A stretch of DNA of 48,629 nucleotides from an uncultured Limosilactobacillus sp. (lineage in GTDB: Bacteria > Bacillota > Bacilli > Lactobacillales > Lactobacillaceae), in NCBI RefSeq assembly GCF_934202705.1, contig NZ_CAKPYE010000013.1, positions 1 to 48,629 of the forward strand, read 5' to 3'. Shown in pieces: positions 40,079 to 48,555 of the stretch. The translations under genes and the position numbers were made by a program. The notes below the pieces were generated by a model that did no database searches, was not told the origin of the DNA, and was given only the letters and a program-made list of their open reading frames with translations. Within the stretch, counting starts at the first letter, position 1; each line of letters begins with the position of its first letter.

Positions 40079-40094
40079 TCCGGTTTTTATTTTG
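40065..40094 (+). terminator. Terminator after copy 2 of the small prophage gene
   Basis: AACCGGAT-AAATA-ATCCGGTT then TTTATTTT; the stem starts inside the coding frame. Confidence 0.75.
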
Positions 40095-40171
40095 CTTTTT
40101 ACTTGTTCGCAAGTGTTAAAAAACAACCCGTAAATTACAGTCCACCCAGACTTTAAAACGAAGTGTTCACT

Positions 40172-40273
40172 ATGGAAATAAATTTACAATATTTTGATGA
40201 AGAGTATTCCGCTTCTGAAAATGGTTCATCAAAAAGGGGGCGTAATACTAATGGGATCGCTACAGATAAATAG
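40172..40273 (+). pseudogene. N-terminal stub resembling a phage scaffold/capsid protein
   Basis: A 33-residue frame starting M-E-I-N-L-Q-Y-F-D-E-E-Y. The opening M-x-I-N-L-Q-x-F is the common start of lactobacillar phage scaffold (DUF4355-like) or capsid proteins, which follow the minor head gene in phage genomes. It ends early at TAG; the body of the protein is missing. No ribosome site is evident. Confidence 0.45.
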
Positions 40274-40325
40274 CTTATTCAACACAACAAAACTAGAATC
40301 CACACATACTTAGAGAATGGATATA

Positions 40326-40358
40326 AAACCAGCTATTAAAGCTGGCTTTGAATTTTTT
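40326..40358 (+). terminator. Terminator in the prophage remnant
   Basis: AAACCAGC-TATTAAA-GCTGGCTTT followed by GAATTTTTT. Confidence 0.6.
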
Positions 40359-40492
40359 AATAAATTAATTGTGATTCAATAGATATATCACGAATGATTT
40401 TATGTGCGTAGCTACAATATTGGTAGTTTCACTGCTTAATTGATGTTTCTGTTACCATTTATGAAAAGCTCTTATCTGTGAAGCGCTAGTTT

Positions 40493-40990
40493 TTAATGCA
40501 ATCTGCCAGTTTCTCTGAACTTCGCGGTGCCATCTGCCCGGTCTAATTGATCTTGAAGCTTTTGCGTGTATTGCTGGTTGAGCCATCCGTATATGGTATG
40601 GTCTTTGATTACCCCGTGATCAAGAATTTCTTGATATTGATAACCATCTTTGAAAACCATCACTAGCATTGGGTCCACAACATAATTCTGTTGTTTTCCT
40701 GGAGTATTTTGGCCAGCAATTGCACCTACCATACCACCCATAAAGCTACCATTGGTTAAAGTTCGCCCAGCAATGGCACCAAAATATGGATGTCCCTTAT
40801 TAATAGTTCCTGACTGTTGATAAATATAATCAGTTTCAATATCGGAGTAATGGTACATCCGACATTTTGACCACAACAAATGTTTAATAAAAATCATTTG
40901 CTTATCATCATTAAAAATAATGCGATTACCAATAAAGCTAGCGCCGTTTCTTACAGCATGATACAGTTCTTTTGCCTCGGATTTATCCAT
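40493..40990 (-). CDS. Uncharacterised 165-residue protein with glycine-rich hydrophobic segment
   Basis: Not recognised. The first 60 residues (N-R-I-I-F-N-D-D-K-Q-M-I-F-I-K, then Y-H-Y-S-D-I-E) have the strand pattern of a bacterial PH-like domain. Residues 70-95 form a Gly/Ala-rich segment (F-G-A-I-A-G-R, then G-S-F-M-G-G-M-V-G-A-I-A-G-Q) that could insert into a membrane or serve as a linker. The C-terminal third is polar and helical. GGAGGGG precedes the ATG. It sits alone between prophage remnants and a broken helicase gene. Confidence 0.65.
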   Translation of the reverse strand: MDKSEAKELYHAVRNGASFIGNRIIFNDDKQMIFIKHLLWSKCRMYHYSDIETDYIYQQSGTINKGHPYFGAIAGRTLTNGSFMGGMVGAIAGQNTPGKQQNYVVDPMLVMVFKDGYQYQEILDHGVIKDHTIYGWLNQQYTQKLQDQLDRADGTAKFRETGRLH

Positions 40991-41125
40991 TATTTACCCC
41001 TCCCCAACAACTTAAATATATGGCCAAAAGTTTAAGCTATTTTCCCGAACCATTTGTCGGTAAATCACTGATAACATCTTTGTCGAAAAAATTAGTAGCA
41101 ATGTTTACTACTATCCATTGCTTTA

Positions 41126-41978
41126 CTACTTATACCTACCCATCACAATATGTTTGACTTCCTGCAGGTAATCATCGGTGTATTCAGGAACCAATAACTG
41201 ACCATCAATCGCATCGAGCATGACCTTTTCTTTGTCTTTCAGCTTTTTGTATACTATGTTATCGATAAAACTCATATGAGCAACATCACCTTTAGTCATA
41301 AGATAATAGTAACGAGTATATTGATCCGCAAGTAATCCCAAACGGTTAATCCGATCTCTAGATTGCAACATAAAAGTCAGGTTGAAGTTGTACTCAAAGT
41401 AGACCGCATCGTGCACAGTTTGGTGAAGTGAAATAGATTCACCAAGGGTGTTAGGGTTCGATACCAATACTTGTACATTTCCCGTACGAAAATCGTTAAT
41501 CATTCCTTCTCGATCCTGCTTTGGTGTACCACCATAAATCAAGGTAGTCTTTATTCCCATACCATTCAAGGTATCGGTAATCTTTTGCATGGTACCAACA
41601 AACATCCCCCAAACTAAGACCTTCTTACCTTGACTAACTAATTTATCAATAAGGTCAATGCCCATTTCAAACTTAGGGGCTTCTATCTTCGCCAGATCAT
41701 ACTTCTTATACACTTCTCCGCTACTTGAATTCTATTTTTCAATTGTTGACGACTGCTTTTCCCAAACGCCAGAGTCGGCGTCAACCAAGCCTAATTCTTT
41801 ATAGTGAATGTTAGAACTAAGCAATTCGGGATTTGTAGAAGCCTGTAACAACCTAATAAACGTCACTAGTGTTCCATTTTCATTTTCCTAAATGGCTTGT
41901 GCAAGTAGTTTTTGATTTTTTGATGGAGCTATCTTTTTAATAATATCTGGATCAGGCTTTGGCACATTAAGGTCTTCT
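41126..41978 (-). pseudogene. C-terminal remnant of an SNF2/DEAD-type helicase
   Basis: The minus-strand frame begins right at the end of hsdR (P-K-P-D-P-D-I-I-K-K-I-A-P-S-K-N) and continues, through in-frame TAG codons near 41887 and 41731, to a normal stop at 41126. The later part shows helicase C-domain motifs: K-K-V-L-V-W-G-M-F, T-T-L-I-Y-G-G-T-P-K-Q-D-R, L-V-S-N-P-N-T-L-G-E-S-I-S-L-H and Q-S-R-D-R-I-N-R-L-G, the motif VI of SNF2 proteins. The ATPase N-half is absent. The remnant may come from a defence locus helicase. Confidence 0.7.
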
Positions 41979-44900
41979 TTATTGCTTTACCTTACTTTCT
42001 CGCAGTGATTTATAAATTTCTTCAGCAAATGTCCCTAAAACTTTCTTCTTGATATCATCATTATTGAGAAGAAGTGTGAAGAAATCTTTATTATGTTCAA
42101 GACCTTCGATTAACATGTTATCAATTTGATCAAAATATGATAATTCAAAATCTTGCTCATTATTATTTTTAGCACTGCTTCGTAAACTATTTGATCTCAT
42201 CATCAAATCTCTAATCTGAAGCATTGATTTAACAGCAATATCTTTATCAAAATTAGATCCAGTTGTCCGATTGATTTCCTCAATAATTGCAGATAGTTTT
42301 TGCTTCTTAGCTTTACTAAGCTCAACATCATCCGCAATTGGTAATTTTACTATCGGATTAGATCGTTTGGTCCCTTTAACATGCTGACCTGTCTGTTTTT
42401 GTGTAAACTTGCTTGCCTTTATTTTTCCAGTTAAATCATACCCCTGTCCCGGTCGACTAATGCTTACATATTTCAATAAATAAGATACATAATTATAAAG
42501 CTTTTGCAATTCTTCATCTTTAAGGCTAGATATCTGTAACATGAATTCATAGCATCGTACAAAATGCTTTAGTGTGGTAATAACTTCATGCTGAGTATTT
42601 TCATCTAATTCTTTTATCTTTTTTTCAGTAGCGCCAAAATAGAAGTTAAGATTTTTCTTATCACGACTTTGAATTTTTACTTTATGAAGGATGTTATTTG
42701 CACCTTCGATATTCTGGGGATCAATAATATAGAATCCATCAATCTTTTCTACAAGATTATAAACTAATTGCGGATTTACTGTATCTGCCAATAAAGTGGT
42801 TGTGTAGTAAGGTGCAAAAGCCGCTTCAATGTCTTCATAATCATTTGCAAAATCTAATACGAAAGGTGTCTTTTCGTATGGTGGACAGATCCGATTTAGG
42901 CGAGAAAGGGTTTGCACTGCGTTGACTCCGCGTAATTTTTTCATCACATACATGGCAGACAATTTGGGTTGATCAAAGCCTACCTGATATTTATTAGCTA
43001 CTAGTAAGAAACGATACCCAGGCTTATTAAATTCCCTTGCAGTACGGTCTTCAGGTAAGCCATTCATTGAAGCTTCAGTAAATTCCTCATCGCCATTATC
43101 AAAACTAACCTTGCCGGAAAAGGCCACGAGCATTCCCATATCATTGTAGTGGTGTTCTTGCATGTATTGATCAAATGCTTGTTGATATTTTACGGCAGCT
43201 TTCCGAGAAGACATGATTACCATTGCCTTGGCTTGATTGCCTAATTCTGGCATAACGTGCTTACGGAAATGTTCAATAATAATTTTTGTCCTTTGAGCAA
43301 TATTTTGATCATCTAAATCAATTTGTTGAGCAATTTGTCGTTTTGCATCAGCAGTTTTCAATTCCGGGTCATCAGCTATCTCTTTATTAAGCTCATAATA
43401 AGTCTGATACGTTGTATAGTTAGCTAAAACATCAAGGATAAATCCTTCCTCAATTGCTTGCTTCATACTATACAAATGAAAAGCACGATAATTACCGTGT
43501 TTATCTAAACGACCGAATAAACGTAAAGTGGTTGGCTTTGGCGTTGCAGTGAAAGCAAACATACTAACGTTCTTTTGCTTTCCAGAACTCTCTATTTCCT
43601 GTACTAATTGATCTTGAACATCTTGTTCATAAAATTTATCCGAAGATGATAAAGCCTCAGTAACAGCCATCATATCCTTACCAGCAGTTGATGAGTGCGC
43701 TTCATCAATGATTACAGCAAATTTTTTGTTCTTCAGGGAAATGTCAGACGAATTACTATCGTCTTTAATCAAATCAACAACGTAGGGAAATTTTTGAATC
43801 GTAGTAACCACAATCTTAGTATTACTTTCTAGAGCCATCTTGAGGTCTGCTGATGTGCATTTATCATCCATGACACGAATAAGGCCCGCTTTATGTTCAA
43901 TACCCATAATTGCTTTTTGTAATTGTCGATCTACTACTACCCGGTCAGTCATAATAACCACATTATCAAAAATAATTTGGTTGTCATCATCATGTAAACT
44001 AGTCAATCTATGGGCAAGCCAAGCAATAGAATTAGTTTTACCGGATCCAGCAGAATGCTGAATTAAGTAATTTTGTGATGTCCTGTTTATTTTTAAATCA
44101 GCTAGGGTTTTACGAATTACATCTAATTGATGATATCTCGGAAAAATTATCCGCTGGCTTACTTTTCTCTTTCCTGTTACCTCATCTTTATGTTCCTTCG
44201 TTTCGATAAAGATAAATTTAGTGATTAACTCAATTAACGTATCTTTCTTGAGAATATCTTCCCACATGTAAGAGACACTATATTTATTTGGAAATTGTGG
44301 ATTCCCTGCACCGGAATCTACGCCTTCACCCTTTCCCATATTAAAGGGCATAAAAAATGTCTTTTCCTTGGCCAACTGGGTAGTCATATAAACTTCTTCG
44401 GTGTCCATAGCAAAGTTGACTAAGCAGCCTGCTTTAAAAAGGAACAGTCGATCTTTAGGGTTACGCGAGGTCCGATATTGTCTAATTGCATCTTCATAGT
44501 TCTGACCCTGACTATTACTTTTAAGTTCAAAGCTAATGACCGCAAATCCATTTATAAAGATTACTAAATCAATTCGCTCCTTGTTTTCTTTATCGGCATT
44601 TACTTCTTGCATTACTGAAAAAATGTTTTCAGAGTATAGTTTTGAAAGTTCAGGGTTAAAATCAGTAGCAGGCTTTCCATAAAGCAAAGTTAAGTCCTGA
44701 TTGTTAACACGTATTCCATGCTTTAAAGCGGACAGTAGACTACCACTTTTGCTAGTAATAAATCTATTAACTGTGTTAACAACTGTTTCTTCAGTATCAT
44801 CCCCGAATGTTTTAGTAAGTTCTTCTAGCGCTTCTGGCTGAGTGTCTTTTAAGAACCGGAAAAATAATTCTTTATCCATAGCAAATTTTTTATCGAATTT

Positions 44901-44993
44901 AGTATGACCTCTCTCCACATACTCATTTTCTTTGACCAAGTGATTAATTATTTCTTGTTGATACTCATATCGTTCATTTATTTGTCCACGCAT
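41979..44993 (-). CDS. hsdR: Type I restriction enzyme, R subunit
   Basis: 1004 residues. The N-terminal nuclease domain has D-L-V-I-F-I-N-G near residue 142 and F-E-L-K near 155-158, the D and E-x-K of the PD-(D/E)xK fold. The motor follows: Q-H-S-A-G-S-G-K-T (Walker A, residues 312-320), T-D-R-V-V-V-D-R-Q, I-I-D-E-A-H (motif II), F-T-A-T-P (III) and later V-G-F-D-Q-P-K and Q-T-L-S-R-L-N-R (V and VI). It translocates DNA and cleaves unmethylated DNA when bound to HsdM/HsdS. Its ATG follows the hsdS stop without a gap. All motifs are intact, so the enzyme should be active. Confidence 0.95.
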   Translation of the reverse strand: MRGQINERYEYQQEIINHLVKENEYVERGHTKFDKKFAMDKELFFRFLKDTQPEALEELTKTFGDDTEETVVNTVNRFITSKSGSLLSALKHGIRVNNQDLTLLYGKPATDFNPELSKLYSENIFSVMQEVNADKENKERIDLVIFINGFAVISFELKSNSQGQNYEDAIRQYRTSRNPKDRLFLFKAGCLVNFAMDTEEVYMTTQLAKEKTFFMPFNMGKGEGVDSGAGNPQFPNKYSVSYMWEDILKKDTLIELITKFIFIETKEHKDEVTGKRKVSQRIIFPRYHQLDVIRKTLADLKINRTSQNYLIQHSAGSGKTNSIAWLAHRLTSLHDDDNQIIFDNVVIMTDRVVVDRQLQKAIMGIEHKAGLIRVMDDKCTSADLKMALESNTKIVVTTIQKFPYVVDLIKDDSNSSDISLKNKKFAVIIDEAHSSTAGKDMMAVTEALSSSDKFYEQDVQDQLVQEIESSGKQKNVSMFAFTATPKPTTLRLFGRLDKHGNYRAFHLYSMKQAIEEGFILDVLANYTTYQTYYELNKEIADDPELKTADAKRQIAQQIDLDDQNIAQRTKIIIEHFRKHVMPELGNQAKAMVIMSSRKAAVKYQQAFDQYMQEHHYNDMGMLVAFSGKVSFDNGDEEFTEASMNGLPEDRTAREFNKPGYRFLLVANKYQVGFDQPKLSAMYVMKKLRGVNAVQTLSRLNRICPPYEKTPFVLDFANDYEDIEAAFAPYYTTTLLADTVNPQLVYNLVEKIDGFYIIDPQNIEGANNILHKVKIQSRDKKNLNFYFGATEKKIKELDENTQHEVITTLKHFVRCYEFMLQISSLKDEELQKLYNYVSYLLKYVSISRPGQGYDLTGKIKASKFTQKQTGQHVKGTKRSNPIVKLPIADDVELSKAKKQKLSAIIEEINRTTGSNFDKDIAVKSMLQIRDLMMRSNSLRSSAKNNNEQDFELSYFDQIDNMLIEGLEHNKDFFTLLLNNDDIKKKVLGTFAEEIYKSLRESKVKQ

Positions 44994-46322
44994 TTAGTTC
45001 GCCTCGTTTACTTGCTTTTTACCCGTTACGTATTCAAAAATGAGAGAGCTTTTGTATTCCGTTAATTGGTTAATTTGTTGCTTCTTAAGCTTAATGAGCC
45101 TTTGGATTTGAGCTACTTTTTGCTCAAGATAATCAGTAATTTGATGCTGTTCATTTAATTTAGGTAAAGCCATCTTCTCTGTGGATAGTAGTTCATCTAA
45201 TTTTAAGTTTTGTATTCCTGTAGTTTGATTAAAATATAGTTTTGTTACTCCTCTGTGATATAGCGATCTCAAAAAATATTCTACAAATTTTGATGAAACG
45301 CCTTTTTTTAGCCTTATCCTACTTAAAAAATTGGCGTATAAAGCTTTATATTTTTTATCAAAAATCACCGCACGTCCAACCGGTGTCTTTTCCCCACCTC
45401 CAGATTTTTCAATTAATATATCTCCTTCATGTAAAATCAATTTTTTTATTGTTGTTAATGTATACAATCTGTACGTTAGCAATTTAGGTGGTGTACTCTT
45501 AAACGTTCCCCGATTAAAAGCAAAATCGGTAACTCTTAAGCATATCATATTTTTCATAAAACTTTTCTTATAGTCGTCAATCTTATCTTCTCCCCAATCA
45601 CCGGTAACCACTGAATCCACTAAATATTTTAATCTAATCATTTTCCAAGTTTCTGGAATCTCACCAATCCACTCAACACCACTATCTTTCATCAGTACGC
45701 TTTGATTTAATCCCTTGGTTATTGCCTGAAAAATAACGTTACTTTGATATTGCTGAAGTTTCTCAATTTCAGTATTGATTTTATCAATCAGCCCATCAAT
45801 TTCAGCTGTTTTGCTATCAAGAAAATCAGCTATTTGTTGTTGTTCTAATTGAGATGGTAACAAAATTAATGTATTTTCAAAGTCGTATGCCTGCAAATCC
45901 CATTGTCCATCTCTAATACCTGTTGACAGCCTCCTAAATTCATCCTTGTAACAGTTTCTTATCAAATAATGAAAATACGCCTTATTCAATTTTGAATTTG
46001 TAAATTGATATACATAGTAAGCAGGGCTAACAATTCCCGTATATCTCGAAACTGCTAGTGAACCCTGCCAGGCTTTCATTTTATTAATCACAAGGTTTCC
46101 CTTTACAACATATTTATAGTTGGAAGTATCACTTGACGTCACATTATGATTATCGTCTCGACTATTTTTTGGAACAACTCCATAATCTCTATAAACAGAT
46201 AAAACTGTTGCATTCGGATGATTTTTCTTTTCGTTACGAGAAAGACAATACTTAATCTTTACAGTTTTCCAATTTTCAGGTATTTGGTCAATCCATGCAA
46301 TCCCACTATCTTTCATCTTCAC
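44994..46322 (-). CDS. hsdS: Type I restriction-modification specificity subunit
   Basis: 442 residues with two target-recognition domains (about 25-160 and 230-385), each followed by a conserved coiled-coil (D-F-L-D-S-K-T-A-E-I-D-G-L-I and Y-L-E-Q-K-V-A-Q-I-Q-R-L-I) that sets the spacer between the half-sites. Each half is introduced by a nearly identical block (M-K-D-S-G-I-A-W-I-D-Q-I-P-E-N-W-K and M-K-D-S-G-V-E-W-I-G-E-I-P-E-T-W-K). The target sequence cannot be read off. A GTG at 46322 behind GGGG is the likely start, 15 bases after hsdM. No second or silent hsdS and no recombinase gene is in the window. Confidence 0.94.
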   Translation of the reverse strand: MKMKDSGIAWIDQIPENWKTVKIKYCLSRNEKKNHPNATVLSVYRDYGVVPKNSRDDNHNVTSSDTSNYKYVVKGNLVINKMKAWQGSLAVSRYTGIVSPAYYVYQFTNSKLNKAYFHYLIRNCYKDEFRRLSTGIRDGQWDLQAYDFENTLILLPSQLEQQQIADFLDSKTAEIDGLIDKINTEIEKLQQYQSNVIFQAITKGLNQSVLMKDSGVEWIGEIPETWKMIRLKYLVDSVVTGDWGEDKIDDYKKSFMKNMICLRVTDFAFNRGTFKSTPPKLLTYRLYTLTTIKKLILHEGDILIEKSGGGEKTPVGRAVIFDKKYKALYANFLSRIRLKKGVSSKFVEYFLRSLYHRGVTKLYFNQTTGIQNLKLDELLSTEKMALPKLNEQHQITDYLEQKVAQIQRLIKLKKQQINQLTEYKSSLIFEYVTGKKQVNEAN

Positions 46323-46337
46323 TTATTCTTCACCCCA

Positions 46338-48437
46338 TCACTTAAGTAGGTCTTTCATTTCTACATTAATTTTACTTTCCAATTTCTTGATTTTGGTCGC
46401 TAATACATTCATTGCTTCTGGCTTTTGATACTGGTAGAAATAACGGTTAAATGGAATCTCAGCACCCGTTTTAATAATCGGCTTTTTCTTACCTAAGTCT
46501 TCTTTCCAGAAAGCTTTTGCATCATGAACAAATGGTAATACTTCCTTAGCCATATATTCATCAATCGGAGTCTTGATATTCACAATTTCAGTATCTTCGG
46601 TTTCTTTGTCGTAAAGTACGTTTCCCTTCTTATCCCTTTGAATTTCTGCAGTCTTGTCCATCTTAGATAAGCCATCAATAATCTTTTTAATCATCTTTTT
46701 ATCAACGATATCGCCTAATAAGGCTGTAATTACTGGCTCAAATTTTCCTAATGATTTATAAACCTTTTCTGACTTATTAATCTTCAAAGTTGCTAACAGT
46801 TGATCATAAGCTTGCTTATTTTTTTGTAATTTAGCCAGTTGTTTTTGTTCCTTAGCCGATAGCTTCTCTTTCCTATTGTTCAAGTCTTCAAATTTAACTT
46901 GATCAAAAAAGCTTCTGAGACTGGCAATCATTGTTTCAATCCGTTTATTATTAATTGCATAGCTCCGTTGGAGTGGTTGCATGACTGTGTACTCGCGATA
47001 GATAAATTCTGAATTATCATGAATTTGTGAAAGCTTATTTTCTTGATATTCGGTGTACAGTTTAGTAATTTTATCTCGATTATTTTTGGAAAACTCGTTC
47101 TTTTTCTTTCCAAGAGGTTTTCTTAATTTTGTATAAATATTAGTTGCGTCAATAAATTGTATTTTTCCTTTGCGTTTTTCTTTTTTGCTCTTAGCTAAAA
47201 TCCAAATATAAGTAGCTAACTCCGTGTTATAGAAGAGGTCCGTTGGCAAAGCAACAATTGCATCTAGATAATCCTTTTCTAGCAACCAACGCCGAACTTG
47301 TGACTCACCTGACGCGGTACCACCTGTAAAGAGTGGAGAACCATTTTCAATGATAGCTGCTCGCCCATTATCATCTAATTTATTAATGGCAGATTGAACA
47401 AATAATAACTGTGAGTCATTAGATTTTGGTAATCCTGCAGGCCATCGACCGCTGTCTCCTTTTAAATACTCTTCTTTAACCGACTCTTCTTGGCCTTGTT
47501 TAGCATCTTTACCACCCCAGGGAGTCCCAAATGGTGGATTTTCCAAAACATAACGCATTTTCTGGTTAGGAAAGCAATCTTCCTTTAATGTGTCAGCATG
47601 ACGAAAATTATCAATATTTTGGTTTTTGATTAACATTTCAGCTAAGCCAACCGCATACGATTGTCCCATTAATTCTTGACCAAAAAGATGCACATTAACT
47701 GTTGGATTAATATGTTTTAGATAAGTGTAGGCCGTTGAAAGCATGCCGCCAGTCCCACAAGCCTGGTCTAGGACCGTAATGACTTTGTTATCTTCTGTAA
47801 TGTCATCACTACCTTCCGCTAATAACAGCGAAACACAGAGCCGTATAATGTCACGACCAGTATAAAATTGCCCGGCTTCGACATTTTGATAGAAACGAGC
47901 AATCAAATTTTCAAAAATGTAGCCCATCTTAATACTGTCAAACTTCTCAACGCTTAGATTCAGTTCAGAGAAGGACTTCACCACCGAGTAAAGACAGCCA
48001 CCTTTATCCATCTTGTCGATATGGCTTTCAATGTCTAGATTCTGTAAAATTTCTTGAACATCTGAAGAGAAGCCATTCAAATATGATTTAAAGTTAGCTG
48101 AAATATTATCTGGATCATTACACAGTTCTGCCAAGTTAAAACGACTCGTATTGTAAAACTCATAACCACTAATCTTGTACATGGCTCGAGCTGGATAGGT
48201 TGGCATAGCTTCAAACTGGGTCAGAACCTTATTTTTAGTCGGTGCTAAAACACTCTCGAAGCGGCGAATAATCGTCATCGGAATGATGACATCTCCATAT
48301 TTATCTGGCAGGTAAGTCCCTCGTAGCTTGTTGGCAATACCCCAAATGAAGTTTGCTTCATCGGTAATGTCAATTGGTTGATCATCCAATTTATCTAGGC
48401 TTGTAATCTGATTAAACTTTTCACTATCCCTAAGCAA
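46338..48437 (-). CDS. hsdM: Type I restriction-modification DNA adenine methyltransferase subunit
   Basis: 699 residues from the TTG at 48437, which is 8 bases behind GGAGG; the ATG at 48452 contains part of that site and is unlikely. Family N6_Mtase: an N-terminal helical domain, then D-Q-A-C-G-T-G-G near residue 230 (SAM motif I) and N-P-P-F-G near 305 (catalytic motif IV). At about 700 residues it is longer than the usual 500-550, because of a Lys/Glu-rich C-terminal extension after about residue 540. With HsdS it methylates adenine in both half-sites. First gene of the operon; a hairpin and a pentanucleotide tract lie directly upstream. Confidence 0.93.
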   Translation of the reverse strand: MLRDSEKFNQITSLDKLDDQPIDITDEANFIWGIANKLRGTYLPDKYGDVIIPMTIIRRFESVLAPTKNKVLTQFEAMPTYPARAMYKISGYEFYNTSRFNLAELCNDPDNISANFKSYLNGFSSDVQEILQNLDIESHIDKMDKGGCLYSVVKSFSELNLSVEKFDSIKMGYIFENLIARFYQNVEAGQFYTGRDIIRLCVSLLLAEGSDDITEDNKVITVLDQACGTGGMLSTAYTYLKHINPTVNVHLFGQELMGQSYAVGLAEMLIKNQNIDNFRHADTLKEDCFPNQKMRYVLENPPFGTPWGGKDAKQGQEESVKEEYLKGDSGRWPAGLPKSNDSQLLFVQSAINKLDDNGRAAIIENGSPLFTGGTASGESQVRRWLLEKDYLDAIVALPTDLFYNTELATYIWILAKSKKEKRKGKIQFIDATNIYTKLRKPLGKKKNEFSKNNRDKITKLYTEYQENKLSQIHDNSEFIYREYTVMQPLQRSYAINNKRIETMIASLRSFFDQVKFEDLNNRKEKLSAKEQKQLAKLQKNKQAYDQLLATLKINKSEKVYKSLGKFEPVITALLGDIVDKKMIKKIIDGLSKMDKTAEIQRDKKGNVLYDKETEDTEIVNIKTPIDEYMAKEVLPFVHDAKAFWKEDLGKKKPIIKTGAEIPFNRYFYQYQKPEAMNVLATKIKKLESKINVEMKDLLK

Positions 48438-48466
48438 GCTCAACACCTCCATTCAAAAATGAAGGC

Positions 48467-48508
48467 ACAAAAATAGAGCCTACTAATCCTTTAAAAATTA
48501 GTAAGCTC
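48467..48508 (-). terminator. Hairpin with T-run 20 bases before the hsdM ribosome site
   Basis: On the minus strand GAGCTTACTAAT and ATTAGTAGGCTC pair (one wobble) around a 9-base loop and are followed by TATTTTT. It is either the terminator of an upstream gene or an hsdM attenuator. Confidence 0.6.
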
Positions 48509-48520
48509 TTCTTAAATTGC

Positions 48521-48548
48521 TTGACAAATAAGCGTTGACTTAAATAAT
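48521..48548 (+). promoter_or_regulatory. Plus-strand promoter reading into the pentanucleotide tract
   Basis: TTGACA (48521-48526), 16-base spacer, AATAAT (48543-48548). The predicted start lies at or just inside the repeat. A CGTTGA/TCAACG palindrome (48533-48553) overlaps it. Confidence 0.5.
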
Positions 48549-48555
48549 CAACGTG

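Larger units (their letters stand above)
39839..40100 (+). repeat. Inverted copy 2 of the prophage-derived module
   Basis: Counterpart of 37629-37886 in opposite orientation; same order of terminator, ribosome site, small gene and terminator. Confidence 0.85.

Noticed and set aside
40274..40492. Further genes after the phage stub
   Set aside because: Apart from one terminator nothing with a start codon, ribosome site or motif is visible.
37231..41978. An insertion sequence causing the inverted copies
   Set aside because: No transposase frame, terminal repeats or target duplications were found around either copy; the contents are phage-like genes and terminators.
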